Source of the DNA: Gammaproteobacteria bacterium
Lineage (GTDB): Bacteria; Pseudomonadota; Gammaproteobacteria; Ga0077536
Assembly (NCBI GenBank): GCA_024235015.1
Contig: JACKNG010000004.1
Coordinates: 372,001 to 436,000 of the forward strand
DNA length: 64,000 bases
Reading direction: 5' to 3'
Shown: positions 13,407 through 23,177 of the stretch, in pieces
How positions within the stretch are numbered: the stretch's first letter is position 1
How the letters are laid out: each line of letters opens with the position of its first letter
Position numbers and translations under genes: made by a program
Notes under the pieces: model-generated
Databases searched by the model: none
The model's input: the letters and a program-made list of their open reading frames with translations, nothing else
Told to the model about the DNA's origin: nothing

Positions 13407-14470
13407 CAGTCAAAACTCCTCAATGCCAAACCACATGCGATCATCAGCGCCGGGGCATCGTTGGCCAGGGCTTCGGGTTTGACCCGTGACGAAATCGACA
13501 TCGTCTTGAACGGATTCGCGACCGTGACCGAGGTGTCGATCTTCGACTGGATCAGGCTTTCGATGCCCTTGATCGAGGCGCAACCACCGGCAATGACCAC
13601 GTGGTCGACGGCGCCGACCTGGCTCGACGAGTAGAAGAACTGCAGGGCGCGGTTGACTTCCTGGGCCATCGATTCCATGAACGGCTGCAGCACTTCGGGT
13701 TCGTAGTTGTCCGGCAGCCCGCCCTGGCGCTTGGCCAGGCCCGCCTCTTCGTAGGAGAGGCCGTAGCGGCGCTGGATTTCCTCGGTCAGTTGGCGACCGC
13801 CGAAGGACTGCTCGCGGGTATAGATGATCTTGGAGTCCTCGAGCACGCTGAGCGTCGAGGTGGTGGCGCCCACGTCCATCACCGCCACGACGTGGGAATC
13901 GGCAATGAGTTCGTAACCACTGGCCAGCAGCTGCATGGCGTTCTCGAGGGCGAAGGCCTCGACGTCGACCACCTTGGCGGTCAGGCCACCGACGCCGAGC
14001 GCTGCGACACGGATGTCGACGTTGTCGCTGCGCGACGCGGCGAGCATGACGTCGACCCGGTCGGGTTCGGTCTCCGAGGTCTGCAGGATCTGGAAATCGA
14101 GGCTGATTTCCTCGAGCGGGTAGGGAATGTACTGGTCGGCCTCGATCTGGATCTGGCTCTCCATCTCGTCTTCCGACAGGTTGGCCGGCATGGTGATGAC
14201 CTTGGTGATCACCGCCGAACCGGCCACCGCGCAGGCTGCGTTCTTGGTCTTGGTGCCGGACTTGGCAACCGCGCGCCGGATCGCCTCGCCCACCAGCTCG
14301 GCATCCGTTATATTCTTTTCCACCACCGAATTGGGCGGCAGTGGTTCGACTGCATAGCTCTCCACCTTGTACTTGTTGCCACTGCGCGAGAGCTCGAGAA
14401 GTTTGACCGACGTCGAGCTGATGTCGATCCCCAGGAGAGGCGCGTTGGCGCGATGGAAGAGAGAAACCAT
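13406..14470 (-). CDS. pilM: type IV pilus actin-like ATPase PilM
   Basis: PilM is a cytoplasmic actin/FtsA-fold protein that recruits the pilus alignment complex. The 354-residue protein shows the phosphate-binding LGIDISSTSVKLLEL at residues 13-27, a second nucleotide segment VMDVGATTSTLSVLED and the adenosine-binding VVIAGGCASIKGI near the C-terminus. It is the first gene of pilMNOPQ and is divergent from ponA, the classic arrangement in Pseudomonas and relatives. Confidence 0.97.
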   Translation of the reverse strand: MVSLFHRANAPLLGIDISSTSVKLLELSRSGNKYKVESYAVEPLPPNSVVEKNITDAELVGEAIRRAVAKSGTKTKNAACAVAGSAVITKVITMPANLSEDEMESQIQIEADQYIPYPLEEISLDFQILQTSETEPDRVDVMLAASRSDNVDIRVAALGVGGLTAKVVDVEAFALENAMQLLASGYELIADSHVVAVMDVGATTSTLSVLEDSKIIYTREQSFGGRQLTEEIQRRYGLSYEEAGLAKRQGGLPDNYEPEVLQPFMESMAQEVNRALQFFYSSSQVGAVDHVVIAGGCASIKGIESLIQSKIDTSVTVANPFKTMSISSRVKPEALANDAPALMIACGLALRSFD

Positions 14471-14534
14471 ATTTGTCTTTAAACTCAGTTAGTTAAACGA
14501 CAAAAATGCGTATTAACCTTAATAAGTCGACCTA

Positions 14535-14563
14535 ACTATAGACAACCGTCGCCCAAAACACAA
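14535..14563 (-). promoter_or_regulatory. sigma-70-type promoter of pilMNOPQ
   Basis: On the minus strand TTGTGT (14563-14558) and TATAGT (14540-14535) are separated by 17 bases, about 65 bases before the pilM ATG. The 193-base pilM-ponA intergenic region is markedly AT-rich against its surroundings. For ponA, on the plus strand, only a -10-like TATATA at 14629-14636 is seen, with no convincing -35. Confidence 0.55.
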
Positions 14564-14663
14564 TCGCTTTTTACGCCAAAGTTCAATGAAAATCACATCT
14601 TACGGCGTTTATTTAAAGTAACCGAACATATATATAGCCGTTCCGCCACCCCTCACCCACTAC

Positions 14664-17117
14664 ATGTTGCGCATTGCGTTCTATTCCCTGCTCCTGGCGG
14701 GCCTGCTGGGCGTGCTCGGCGTCGCCGGCATCGTCTGGTACATCGTGCCGCAGCTGCCGCCGGTGGAGGCCCTGCGCGAAGTACACCTGCAGACCCCGCT
14801 GCGGGTGTTTTCCCGCGACGGCCGCCTGATCGCGGAATTCGGCGAGAAGCGGCGCAACCCGGTCGCCATCGAGGACGTGCCACTGGTGATGAAGCAGGCC
14901 TTTCTCGCCGCCGAGGACGACCGCTTCTACTACCATCCCGGGGTCGACTGGATGGCCATCGCGCGGGCCATGGTCGAACTGGTGCAGACGCGCGAGAAGC
15001 GCCAGGGCGGCAGCACCATCACCATGCAGGTGGCGCGCAACTTCTTTCTCACCCCGGAGAAGACCTACGAACGCAAGCTCAAGGAGATCGTGCTCGCCGT
15101 CGTCATCGAGCGTGAGCTGACCAAGGACGAGATCCTCGAGCTCTACCTCAACAAGATTTTCCTCGGCCATCGTGCCTACGGCGTCGGCGCCGCGGCCCAG
15201 GTCTACTACGGACGACCGCTGGGCGAGCTCGACCTCGCCGAGGTCGCCATGATCGCCGGCCTGCCCAAGGCGCCGTCGCGCACCAACCCTATCAGCAACC
15301 CGGGCGCGGCGATGGAGCGACGCAACTACGTGCTCGCGCGCATGCTCAAGCTCGGCTTCATCGAGCCGGCTGACTACGAAGTTGCCCTGGCGGCACCCAA
15401 TACCGCCGAGTGGCACGGGCAGGCGGTGGAGGTCCCGGCGCCGCACGTGGCCGAGATGGTCCGCGACCGCCTGCTCGACGAGTACGGCGAGATTGCCTAC
15501 ACCGCCGGTTACCGCGTCACCACCACGGTCGACAGCCGGCTGCAGGACGCTGCCGAGCAGGCCGTGCGCGCAGCCCTCATCGGTTACGACCATCGCCACG
15601 GCTATCGCGGTGTGGAGGCGCATTTCGAACCCGGTGAGATCGCCGACGACGGCGCGCGCCGCGCCGCGTTGGCGGCCCACCCGATGCTGGGCGGCCTCGC
15701 TGCCGCGCTGGTCGTCGCCGTCGGCGAACAATCGGCGACGGTGTGGACGCGTGACCAGGGCGAGCTCGAGCTGCCCTGGGACGGGCTCAAGTGGGCGCGC
15801 AAGCGCCTCGGAACCGACGCCGTCGGTGCGGCACCGAAGACCGCGGCCGACGTCGTCGCGGTGGGCGACGTCGTACGGATCCGCTTCCGCGAACCGCCGG
15901 CGGCAGACGCGGCCGAGCCGGCGCCCGGCTACTGGCAGCTCGAGCAACTGCCCGCGGTGGAGGGCGCACTGGTCTCCCTCGACCCCCACGATGGCGCGAT
16001 ACGCGCCCTGGTCGGCGGCTTCGATTACGACCGTTCCAAGTTCAACCGCGTACTGCAGGCGCGCCGCCAGCCAGGTTCCAACTTCAAGCCCTTCATCTAT
16101 TCCGCGGCGCTCGAGAAGGGCTTCACCGCGGCCAGCTTCATCAACGATGCGCCGATCGTGTTCGATGAGCCGGGCCTGGAAAGCGCCTGGCGCCCGGAGA
16201 ATTACAGCGGCCAGTATTACGGCCCCACCCGCCTGCGCGAGGCGCTCATCAATTCGCGCAACCTCGTCTCGATCCGGCTGCTGCGCGCGATCGGCGTCGA
16301 TTACGCCCTCGAATACGTCGCGCGTTTCGGGTTCCATCCCGACGAGCTGCCGCGCAACCTGTCGATGGCGCTGGGCTCGGGCGAGGTCACGCCGCTGCAG
16401 CTCGTGTCCGGCTACGCCGTGCTGGCCAACGGCGGTTACCGGGTCGAACCCTATTTCATCCAGCGCATCGAGGACGGCGACGGCGAGCCCCTGTTCGAGG
16501 CCAGCCCGGCAACGGTGTGCACGGTGTGCGAACAGGTCGAACTCGACGACGACGGTGAGCCGAGCGATCTCGAAACCCTGGTCAGCATGCAGCACCTGCC
16601 GCCGCAGAACCCGGCGCCGCGGGTCATCGCGGCCGAGAATGCCTGGATCATGAACTCGATGATGCAGGACGTGATCAAGTTCGGTACCGGCCGGCGCGCC
16701 CGTTCCCTCGGCCGCCAGGACCTGGCCGGCAAGACCGGCACCACCAACGACCAGAAGGACGCCTGGTTCTCAGGCTTCAATGCCAACGTGGTGACGACGG
16801 TGTGGGTCGGGTTCGACAGGGTTGCCCCGCTGGGGCGGCGTGAAACCGGCGCCCAGGCCGCCCTGCCGATGTGGATCGATTTCATGAAGGTCGCCCTCGA
16901 CGGGATGCCGGAAGCGACCATGGAACGACCGCCGGGCCTGGTCACGGTGCGCATCGATCCGGATACCGGGCTCCTCGCCGGGGCCAACAATCCGAATGCG
17001 ATTTTCGAATCCTTTCGCGAAGGCCACGTGCCGCCGCGCGGCGACAGCGGATCCGCAGCAATGGGTGGTAGCGGCAGTGACCGCCAGGGCAGCGTGATGC
17101 CCGAGCAATTGTTCTGA
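14664..17117 (+). CDS. mrcA: penicillin-binding protein 1A
   Basis: This bifunctional peptidoglycan synthase polymerises lipid II (glycosyltransferase) and cross-links strands (transpeptidase) on the periplasmic side. The 817-residue protein has an N-terminal membrane anchor (residues 5-28). The GT51 domain carries catalytic Glu84 in AAEDDRFYYHPGVDW and GGSTITMQ. An OB-like insert follows, then the transpeptidase domain with Ser472 in SNFK, the SRN motif in INSRNLVS and KTG at 690-692. It is divergent from pilM, as in Pseudomonas ponA. Length is normal for PBP1A. Confidence 0.97.
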   Translation: MLRIAFYSLLLAGLLGVLGVAGIVWYIVPQLPPVEALREVHLQTPLRVFSRDGRLIAEFGEKRRNPVAIEDVPLVMKQAFLAAEDDRFYYHPGVDWMAIARAMVELVQTREKRQGGSTITMQVARNFFLTPEKTYERKLKEIVLAVVIERELTKDEILELYLNKIFLGHRAYGVGAAAQVYYGRPLGELDLAEVAMIAGLPKAPSRTNPISNPGAAMERRNYVLARMLKLGFIEPADYEVALAAPNTAEWHGQAVEVPAPHVAEMVRDRLLDEYGEIAYTAGYRVTTTVDSRLQDAAEQAVRAALIGYDHRHGYRGVEAHFEPGEIADDGARRAALAAHPMLGGLAAALVVAVGEQSATVWTRDQGELELPWDGLKWARKRLGTDAVGAAPKTAADVVAVGDVVRIRFREPPAADAAEPAPGYWQLEQLPAVEGALVSLDPHDGAIRALVGGFDYDRSKFNRVLQARRQPGSNFKPFIYSAALEKGFTAASFINDAPIVFDEPGLESAWRPENYSGQYYGPTRLREALINSRNLVSIRLLRAIGVDYALEYVARFGFHPDELPRNLSMALGSGEVTPLQLVSGYAVLANGGYRVEPYFIQRIEDGDGEPLFEASPATVCTVCEQVELDDDGEPSDLETLVSMQHLPPQNPAPRVIAAENAWIMNSMMQDVIKFGTGRRARSLGRQDLAGKTGTTNDQKDAWFSGFNANVVTTVWVGFDRVAPLGRRETGAQAALPMWIDFMKVALDGMPEATMERPPGLVTVRIDPDTGLLAGANNPNAIFESFREGHVPPRGDSGSAAMGGSGSDRQGSVMPEQLF

Positions 17118-17125
17118 TCCCGGCG

Positions 17126-17770
17126 ATGGCTCCGCGTCGTGTCCAACGGCCTGGCGCCGTCCCGAACGAGTTCGCGGTTGCCGCCGCGCGTCATCTCGCC
17201 GCCGGCGAGGCTGACGACTTCGATACCGCGCGGCGCCGCGCCGCGCGCGACCTGGGCCTGGACGAACGGCGCGATGCGCCCGACAACCGCAGCATCCAGC
17301 GCGCCCTGGCCGAGCACCTGGCCCTGTTCGAGCGCGAAGAACTCGCCGCGCGCCTGGCCCGGTTGCGCGGCGCCGCGCTGCGCGCGCTGGAGGCGCTGGC
17401 CCGCTTCGACGCCCGCCTGGTCGGGCCGGTGTGGTACGGCACGGCCACCGCGTCGACGCCGATCACGCTGCATCTCGCGAGCGACGAGCCGGAAGCGGTG
17501 ACGCGCTTCCTGCTCGAGCGCCGCATTCCCTATCACCTCGTCGACCGTCATTGCCGCTTCCCGCGCGGGGACGCCGCCGACATGCCGTGCTTCGAGGTCG
17601 AGATTGCCGGCGAAGCCTTCGACCTCGTCGTGTTTCCCACGGCGGGTTCGCGGCGCATGCCCCTGAGCAGCCTCGACGACAAGCCGGTCCGGCGGGTCGC
17701 GGCTGCCGAACTCGGCGCGCTGCTCGACTCCGGCCAGCTGTTCACCGATGGGCTCGCCGCGCTCGGCTGA
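17126..17770 (+). CDS. conserved protein of unknown function
   Basis: A 214-residue protein begins 8 bases after ponA and ends 48 bases before priA, in the same direction, so it is probably cotranscribed. I do not recognise a named family with certainty. The N-terminal half is helical and Arg/Ala-rich (DDFDTARRRAARDLGLD, LAARLARLRGAALRALEALARF). The C-terminal half (ITLHLASDEPEAVTRFLLERRIPYHLVDRH and FDLVVFPTAGSRRMPLSSLDDKPVRRV) looks like a small alpha/beta domain, possibly nucleotidyltransferase-like. There is no signal peptide or membrane helix, so it is probably cytoplasmic. Confidence 0.8.
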   Translation: MAPRRVQRPGAVPNEFAVAAARHLAAGEADDFDTARRRAARDLGLDERRDAPDNRSIQRALAEHLALFEREELAARLARLRGAALRALEALARFDARLVGPVWYGTATASTPITLHLASDEPEAVTRFLLERRIPYHLVDRHCRFPRGDAADMPCFEVEIAGEAFDLVVFPTAGSRRMPLSSLDDKPVRRVAAAELGALLDSGQLFTDGLAALG

Positions 17771-17818
17771 GCGCCGGGGGCGGCGGTCGACGACGCGCCG
17801 TTCCGCCGCCGGTGCGCC

Positions 17819-20008
17819 ATGAGCAAAGTGCCGACGGTATGCGAGGTGGCGGTGTTCGCGCCGCTGCGCCAGGTTTTCGACTACCGGGTGCCGGCCGGCC
17901 TGAACCCGCGGCGCGGCGCACGGGTGTGGGTGCCGTTCGGCACCGCGCACCGGGTCGGGGTGGTCGTCGCCGTACACGGCGACGGGCGTGGCGAGTCCGC
18001 GCCGGAACTCAAGCCGCTCGATGCCGTTCTCGATGCCGAGCCGCTGCTCGACCCGGCCATGTTGCGCCTCGCCGCCTGGTCGGCCGATTACTACCAGCAT
18101 CCCCTCGGCGACGTCCTCGCGGCCCTCCTGCCGACCGTGCTGCGTCGCCGACAGCAGCTGCCCGATCATGGCCGGCGCGGCTGGCGGGTGACTGCCGCGG
18201 GCCGCGCCGAGCAGGCCACGCTCGGCCGCCGCGCGCCGAAGCAGCGCCGCCTGCTCGATCACCTGGGCGAGGCGGCGCTGCCGGAACAGGCCCTGGTCGA
18301 ACTCGACTTCGACTGGCGCGCGACGCTGCGCCGCCTGCAGGCCCGCGGCTGGGTCGAGGCGGTGCGGCTGGAACCGCCGGCGCCGCAACCCGCCACACCC
18401 GGTCCGACCCTCAACGCCGAACAGCAGGCCGCGGTCGATGCGGTCGGCGCGGCGCTGGGCGAATTCCAGGCCTGGCTCCTGTGGGGCGTCACCGGCAGCG
18501 GCAAGACCGAGGTCTACCTCGACCTCATCGCGCGGGTCCTCGCCGCGGGGCGCCAGGCCCTGGTGCTGGTGCCGGAGATCGCCCTGACCCAGCACCTGCT
18601 CGACCGTTTCCGCCAGCGTTTCGGCAGCCGTGTCGGCGTGCTGCACTCGGGCCTCGGCGAGCGCGAGCGTGCACTGACCTGGGATGCCTGTCGGCGCGGC
18701 GAGATCGGCGTGCTGGTGGGGACGCGGTCGGCAGTGTGGGTGGGCCTGCCGACGCTCGGCCTGGTCGTGGTCGACGAGGAACACGACGCCTCGTACAAGC
18801 AGCAGGACGGTTTCCGCTACTCGGCCCGCGACGTCGCCATCGTGCGCGCCCAGCAGGCGGGCATTCCGGTGCTGCTGGGCTCCGCCACGCCGTCGCTCGA
18901 AACACTCGCCAATGCCGCGCGTGGGAAGTACCGCGAGCTGCGCCTGGACGCGCGTGCGCTGGCCGCCAGCCCGCCCGCGATCGAATGCGTCGACGTGCGC
19001 GGCCTCGGCCTGCGCGGCGGCCTCGGCGACCAGCTCGTCGAGGCCATGCACGCCCATCTCGCGCGCGGCGAGCAGGTGATGCTGTTTCTCAATCGCCGTG
19101 GTTATGCCCCGCTGCTGATCTGCCGCCATTGCGGCGAACCGCGGCGCTGCGATCGCTGCGATGCCTTCCTCGTCTACCACAAGGGCATCGACGCCGCGCG
19201 CTGTCACCATTGCGATCGCTACCTGCCGATGCGGCGCCCGGCCAGTTGCTGCGAGCTGCCCGAGATAGCGCCGATCGGGCTGGGCACCGAGCGCGTCGAG
19301 GAAATCGTCGCCGAACTCTTCCCCGGGCACCGGGTGTGCCGCATGGACCGCGATACCGTGCGGCACCCCGCCACGCTCGCGGCGATGCTCGAAGACATCG
19401 CGGCCGGCCGGGTCGATATCCTCATCGGTACCCAGATGGTGGCCAAGGGGCTCGATTTCGCCGCCATCACCCTGGTCGGCATCGTCGACGCCGACAGCCG
19501 CCTCTACGCCCTCGACTTCCGCGCCGAGGAACGTCTCGCCCAGCTCCTGGTGCAGGTCGCCGGGCGCGCCGGGCGCGCGGCGCGGGCCGGGCGCGTGCTG
19601 ATCCAGACCCACCAGCCGCGTCACCCGGTGTTACGGCGGGTGATCGACCACGGCTACGGCGCCTACGCGCGTGCCGCCCTCGCCGAGCGCGAGCAGGCGT
19701 CGCTGCCGCCCTTCGCGGCGATGGCCGTGCTGCGCGCCGAGTCGCCGCGCGCGGAGCGCCCGCTGGCCTTCCTCGCCGATGCTCGCCGCCTGCTGCTGGA
19801 CGGCGGCGAAGCGGTTGAGATCAGCTTCCCCATCCCGGCCCTGATGGAACGCCGAGCCGGTCGCTACCGCGCCCTGATCGTGCTCTCGGCCGCGACCCGT
19901 GGCGCCATCGGCCGCACGCTGGGACCAACGCTCGAAGCCCTCGACGGCGCCGCCCGCGCCGCCCGCGTGCGTTACTCGATCGACGTCGATCCCCAGGACA
20001 CCCTGTAG
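17819..20008 (+). CDS. priA: primosomal protein N' (replication restart helicase)
   Basis: PriA recognises stalled forks and reloads DnaB. The 729-residue protein has the N-terminal DNA-binding domain (VFDYRVPAGLNPRRGARVWVPFG), a superfamily-2 helicase core with Walker A GVTGSGKTEVYL (around residue 225) and DEEH at 319-322. An inserted zinc module carries the Cys pairs CRHCG, CDRCD, CHHCD and a fourth, CC, after MRRPAS. The fourth module usually reads C-x2-C, so the adjacent cysteines (PASCCEL) are slightly unusual. The helicase C domain contains GTQMVAKGLDF. Confidence 0.97.
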   Translation: MSKVPTVCEVAVFAPLRQVFDYRVPAGLNPRRGARVWVPFGTAHRVGVVVAVHGDGRGESAPELKPLDAVLDAEPLLDPAMLRLAAWSADYYQHPLGDVLAALLPTVLRRRQQLPDHGRRGWRVTAAGRAEQATLGRRAPKQRRLLDHLGEAALPEQALVELDFDWRATLRRLQARGWVEAVRLEPPAPQPATPGPTLNAEQQAAVDAVGAALGEFQAWLLWGVTGSGKTEVYLDLIARVLAAGRQALVLVPEIALTQHLLDRFRQRFGSRVGVLHSGLGERERALTWDACRRGEIGVLVGTRSAVWVGLPTLGLVVVDEEHDASYKQQDGFRYSARDVAIVRAQQAGIPVLLGSATPSLETLANAARGKYRELRLDARALAASPPAIECVDVRGLGLRGGLGDQLVEAMHAHLARGEQVMLFLNRRGYAPLLICRHCGEPRRCDRCDAFLVYHKGIDAARCHHCDRYLPMRRPASCCELPEIAPIGLGTERVEEIVAELFPGHRVCRMDRDTVRHPATLAAMLEDIAAGRVDILIGTQMVAKGLDFAAITLVGIVDADSRLYALDFRAEERLAQLLVQVAGRAGRAARAGRVLIQTHQPRHPVLRRVIDHGYGAYARAALAEREQASLPPFAAMAVLRAESPRAERPLAFLADARRLLLDGGEAVEISFPIPALMERRAGRYRALIVLSAATRGAIGRTLGPTLEALDGAARAARVRYSIDVDPQDTL

Positions 20009-20109
20009 GTGACCCGGCGCGCGGCCTGGGTGCAGTGCGTCAAAACGGGAGAGCGGCTAGAATCTGCCGTCCGATCCGCCCCACTTCGTTCGCCTACGGA
20101 ATACATGTC

Positions 20110-21849
20110 TTGAAACACCTGCTGCGCAACGCGATTGACGCCGCGCTGGCGCGCCTGCGCGAAGCCGGCACGCTCGCCGACGCGCCGGCGGTCGACTACC
20201 AGGTCGAAGTCCCCAAGCTCGAGGCCCACGGCGACTTCAGCACCAACGTGGCGATGCTGCTGGCCAAGCCTTGCCGCCGGCCGCCGCGGGAACTCGCCAG
20301 CGCGCTCGCCGAATGCCTGCGCGGCGACGCGCTGTTCGCCGCCGTCGAGGTCGCCGGGCCGGGTTTCATCAACTTCGTCGTCGACCCTGCAACCGTCTTC
20401 GGCGTAGTCGAGGCGGTCCTCGCCGAGGGGCCCGACTACGGCCGCAGTGATCTCGGTGCCGGGCGCCGGGTGCAGGTCGAGTACGTCTCGGCCAACCCGA
20501 CCGGCCCGCTGCACATCGGCCACGGTCGCGGCGCGGCCATCGGCTCGGTCATCGCCCGCCTGCTGGCGGTCACCGGCCACGACGTCTGCCGCGAGTACTA
20601 CGTCAACGACGCCGGCCGGCAGATGGACATCCTTGCCCTGAGCGTGTGCCTGCGCTACCTCGAACTGGGCGGGGTCGAGGTCGATTTTCCGGCGCAGGCT
20701 TACCGCGGTGACTACGTCGTCGACATCGCCCGCGCCTGGCAGGCCCGTCACGGCGATGACTGGGCAGCGGGGGTCGTCGCGCCGCCGTCCGCGATCGACG
20801 ACGATGCCGAACGCGCGCTCGATGCCGCCATCGCCCACCTCCGCACGGCGCTCGGCGAGGCGCGCTTCGCCACCCTGCGCGATTTCGCCAAGGACACCAT
20901 CCTCGAGGAGATCAAGGCCGACCTCGTCGATTTCGGCGTCGAGTTCGACGTCTGGTACTCCGAGGCCGGCCTCATGGCGGGCGGCCTGGTCGACGATGCC
21001 ATGGCGGTGCTCGAGCGCAACGGCCACATCTACGTCGAGGCCGGCGCACGCTGGTTCCGCAGCGCCGCGCTGGGCGACGAGAAGAACCGCGTGGTGGTAC
21101 GCGAGAACGGCTTGAAGACCTATTTCGCCTCGGACATCGCCTACCACCTCGACAAGTTCCAGCGCGGTTTCGCCGAGATCATCGACGTGTGGGGCGCCGA
21201 TCACCACGGCTACGTGCCGCGCGTACGTGCGGCCATCACCGCCCTGGGCGAAGACGCCGCGCGCCTGTCGGTGGTGCTGGTGCAGTTCGCGGCGCTGGTT
21301 CGCGGCGGCGAGAAGGTCGCGATGTCGACCCGCGCCGGTGAGTTCGTCACTCTCAAGCAGCTGGTCGACGAAGTCGGCGTCGATGCCGCACGCTTCTTCT
21401 ACGTGATGCGCCGCGCCGACCAGCACCTGGAATTCGATCTCGACCTCGCGACTGCCGAGAGCAGCGACAACCCGGTCTACTACGTGCAGTACGCCCACGC
21501 CCGCATCTGCAGCGTCGAGCGCCAGCTCGCCGAGCGCGGACTGACCGCGCCGGGCGCGCCGGTCGAACTCGCCACGGTGCTGGACGCGCCGGCCGAGCGG
21601 CGCCTCGCCAAGCTCTTGTGGCACTACCCCGAGATGATCGAGACGGCGGCGAGCGCGCGCGAACCGCATCTCGTCACCCAGTACCTGCGTGACCTCGCCA
21701 CCGAGTTCCACGGCTATTACAACGGGCACAAGATCCTCGTCGACGACGGGCCCCTGCGCGATGCCCGCGTGCGCCTGTGCGACGCCGTGCGCCGCGTACT
21801 GGCCAACGGCCTCGAGGTCATCGGCATCAGCGCACCGACGGAGATGTGA
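20110..21849 (+). CDS. argS: arginyl-tRNA synthetase
   Basis: ArgS charges tRNA-Arg. The 579-residue class I synthetase has the HIGH motif in ANPTGPLHIGHGRG and the segment MSTRAGEFVTL at the position of KMSKS, followed by the C-terminal anticodon-binding helical bundle (DALR-type). I chose the TTG at 20110 because it gives the family's standard N-terminus (KHLLRNAIDAAL). A GTG at 20035 would add 25 residues, but a -10-like TAGAAT lies at 20058-20063 between the two, so transcripts probably start after the GTG. Confidence 0.93.
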   Translation: MKHLLRNAIDAALARLREAGTLADAPAVDYQVEVPKLEAHGDFSTNVAMLLAKPCRRPPRELASALAECLRGDALFAAVEVAGPGFINFVVDPATVFGVVEAVLAEGPDYGRSDLGAGRRVQVEYVSANPTGPLHIGHGRGAAIGSVIARLLAVTGHDVCREYYVNDAGRQMDILALSVCLRYLELGGVEVDFPAQAYRGDYVVDIARAWQARHGDDWAAGVVAPPSAIDDDAERALDAAIAHLRTALGEARFATLRDFAKDTILEEIKADLVDFGVEFDVWYSEAGLMAGGLVDDAMAVLERNGHIYVEAGARWFRSAALGDEKNRVVVRENGLKTYFASDIAYHLDKFQRGFAEIIDVWGADHHGYVPRVRAAITALGEDAARLSVVLVQFAALVRGGEKVAMSTRAGEFVTLKQLVDEVGVDAARFFYVMRRADQHLEFDLDLATAESSDNPVYYVQYAHARICSVERQLAERGLTAPGAPVELATVLDAPAERRLAKLLWHYPEMIETAASAREPHLVTQYLRDLATEFHGYYNGHKILVDDGPLRDARVRLCDAVRRVLANGLEVIGISAPTEM

Positions 21850-21854
21850 GGCGT

Positions 21855-22472
21855 ATGGCACCGCGCGATTACAAGCACGGTTCGAGCCGCGACAAGCGCA
21901 AGCCCGCCGCCGTGCATGGCAGCTGGCTGTCCTTCCTGAGTGGTCTCGGCGTCGGCCTGCTCGTCGCGTTCGGAGTCTACCTGTGGTCGGGCCAGTTGCA
22001 CCTCCCCGGCGGCGGCCCGGGGAACTCGCCGGCGGAAGCCTACGTCGAGCCCGCGCGCCCGTCCGAACCCGCCGTCGAGTTGCCCCGGCCCAAGTTCGAC
22101 TTCTACAAGATCCTGCCCGAGATGGAAGTGCCGATCCCGGACTGGGAACTGTCCGAGCGCGAGCGGGAGGACCGGCCGGCGCCGGACGAGGAACTCGATT
22201 CCGGTACCTACCTGCTGCAGGTCGGTTCGTTCAAGACCCACGAGGACGCCGATCGCGTCAAGGCCACGCTCGCCCTGCGCGGGATTTCGGCGAGCATCCA
22301 GCGCGTGGTCATCAATGGCCAGGACGTGTGGTTCCGCGTCCACGTCGGCCCGCTGTCGAACGCCGAGGAGATCCGCGCGATGCGCCTCAAGCTGGTCGAG
22401 AACGACATGGACTTCATCCTGCTCCGCATCGGCGACAACCGCGCCGCCGGAACCGAGGCAGGAGGCCGCTGA
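21855..22472 (+). CDS. FtsN-like SPOR domain protein
   Basis: A 205-residue bitopic protein: a basic cytoplasmic tail (APRDYKHGSSRDKRKP), one membrane helix near residues 25-43 (SWLSFLSGLGVGLLVAFGVY), a periplasmic linker with Pro/Glu-rich sequence and a C-terminal SPOR domain (about residues 115-195, GTYLLQVGSFKTHEDADRVKATL). SPOR domains bind denuded glycan at the septum. Linkage to argS (5 bases downstream) is the gammaproteobacterial argS-ftsN order, so this is probably the divisome activator FtsN, though N-terminal FtsN motifs are too variable to be sure. Confidence 0.85.
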   Translation: MAPRDYKHGSSRDKRKPAAVHGSWLSFLSGLGVGLLVAFGVYLWSGQLHLPGGGPGNSPAEAYVEPARPSEPAVELPRPKFDFYKILPEMEVPIPDWELSEREREDRPAPDEELDSGTYLLQVGSFKTHEDADRVKATLALRGISASIQRVVINGQDVWFRVHVGPLSNAEEIRAMRLKLVENDMDFILLRIGDNRAAGTEAGGR

Positions 22473-22479
22473 GCGGCGC

Positions 22480-23139
22480 TCAGGCCGCGCCCGGTTGCTC
22501 GGGCTCGGCGAGGAGGCGCCGCAGGTTGTCGCGCACCGCGGTGTGGAACGCAGATTCGCGCCGCTCGTTGTGGAAATAGCTGGTCAGGCGGATTTCCTGG
22601 GTGAGGTAGAACGACAGTACCTGTTCGGAGTTCTGCTGCCACGCCGCCCAGCTCAGCTCGCAGTCGTGCAACAGCTCGTACTCGCGCTTGAGGTTGAGCG
22701 AGTGGCGCAGGAACACCGGCCACTCCGCCGCCATGCCCGAGAGATCCGCTGCGCGGACCGCCTTCTGTTCGGCCGAGACGAAGCTGCCGTCACGCTCGGT
22801 GGCGAGAATGGCGGCAACCGTCTTGCGCACCTGATTGGAGGCCACGCCGAACTCTTCGAGGACGTCCGCGGCGAGTGCCGCCGAATAGGCCTCCTTGCTG
22901 GCATGACCGAGGGCGAGGTGGTCTTCCTGGTACCCGGCGTCATGGAACAGCAGGGCGTAGTAGACGACCGTGGCATCGATGCGGATGTGCTCGGCGGCGC
23001 AGCGCTCGAGGATCACCTCGGCCGACGCCAGGGTGTCGAGGATGTGATCGAAGTTGTGGTAGGGCAGGCGTTCGTCGTAGAGCGCCCGCGCCCGCGCCTC
23101 GAGGGCGGGATCACGGCCTGCCAGCTTGGTGTCCCTCAT
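22480..23139 (-). CDS. HD-domain phosphohydrolase-like protein
   Basis: A 219-residue cytoplasmic protein with the HD metal site: His in YHNFDHI (near residue 30) and the HD dyad in LLFHDAGYQEDH (near residue 65), plus a later Asp in RAADLSGM. It matches the family of predicted metal-dependent HD phosphohydrolases of unknown substrate. It is convergent with the FtsN-like gene, 7 bases apart. The substrate cannot be inferred from position. Confidence 0.85.
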   Translation of the reverse strand: MRDTKLAGRDPALEARARALYDERLPYHNFDHILDTLASAEVILERCAAEHIRIDATVVYYALLFHDAGYQEDHLALGHASKEAYSAALAADVLEEFGVASNQVRKTVAAILATERDGSFVSAEQKAVRAADLSGMAAEWPVFLRHSLNLKREYELLHDCELSWAAWQQNSEQVLSFYLTQEIRLTSYFHNERRESAFHTAVRDNLRRLLAEPEQPGAA

Positions 23140-23177
23140 GACGCTGCCACGTTCCGTCCACGCGCCGGCGCATCAAT

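Noticed and set aside
16451..19624. A 1057-codon minus-strand frame across ponA, the unassigned gene and priA
   Set aside because: It spans three well-supported plus-strand genes with no domain of its own; high GC suppresses stop codons on the other strand.
20035..20109. Upstream GTG start for argS
   Set aside because: A -10-like TAGAAT lies between it and the TTG, and the TTG gives the standard ArgS N-terminus.
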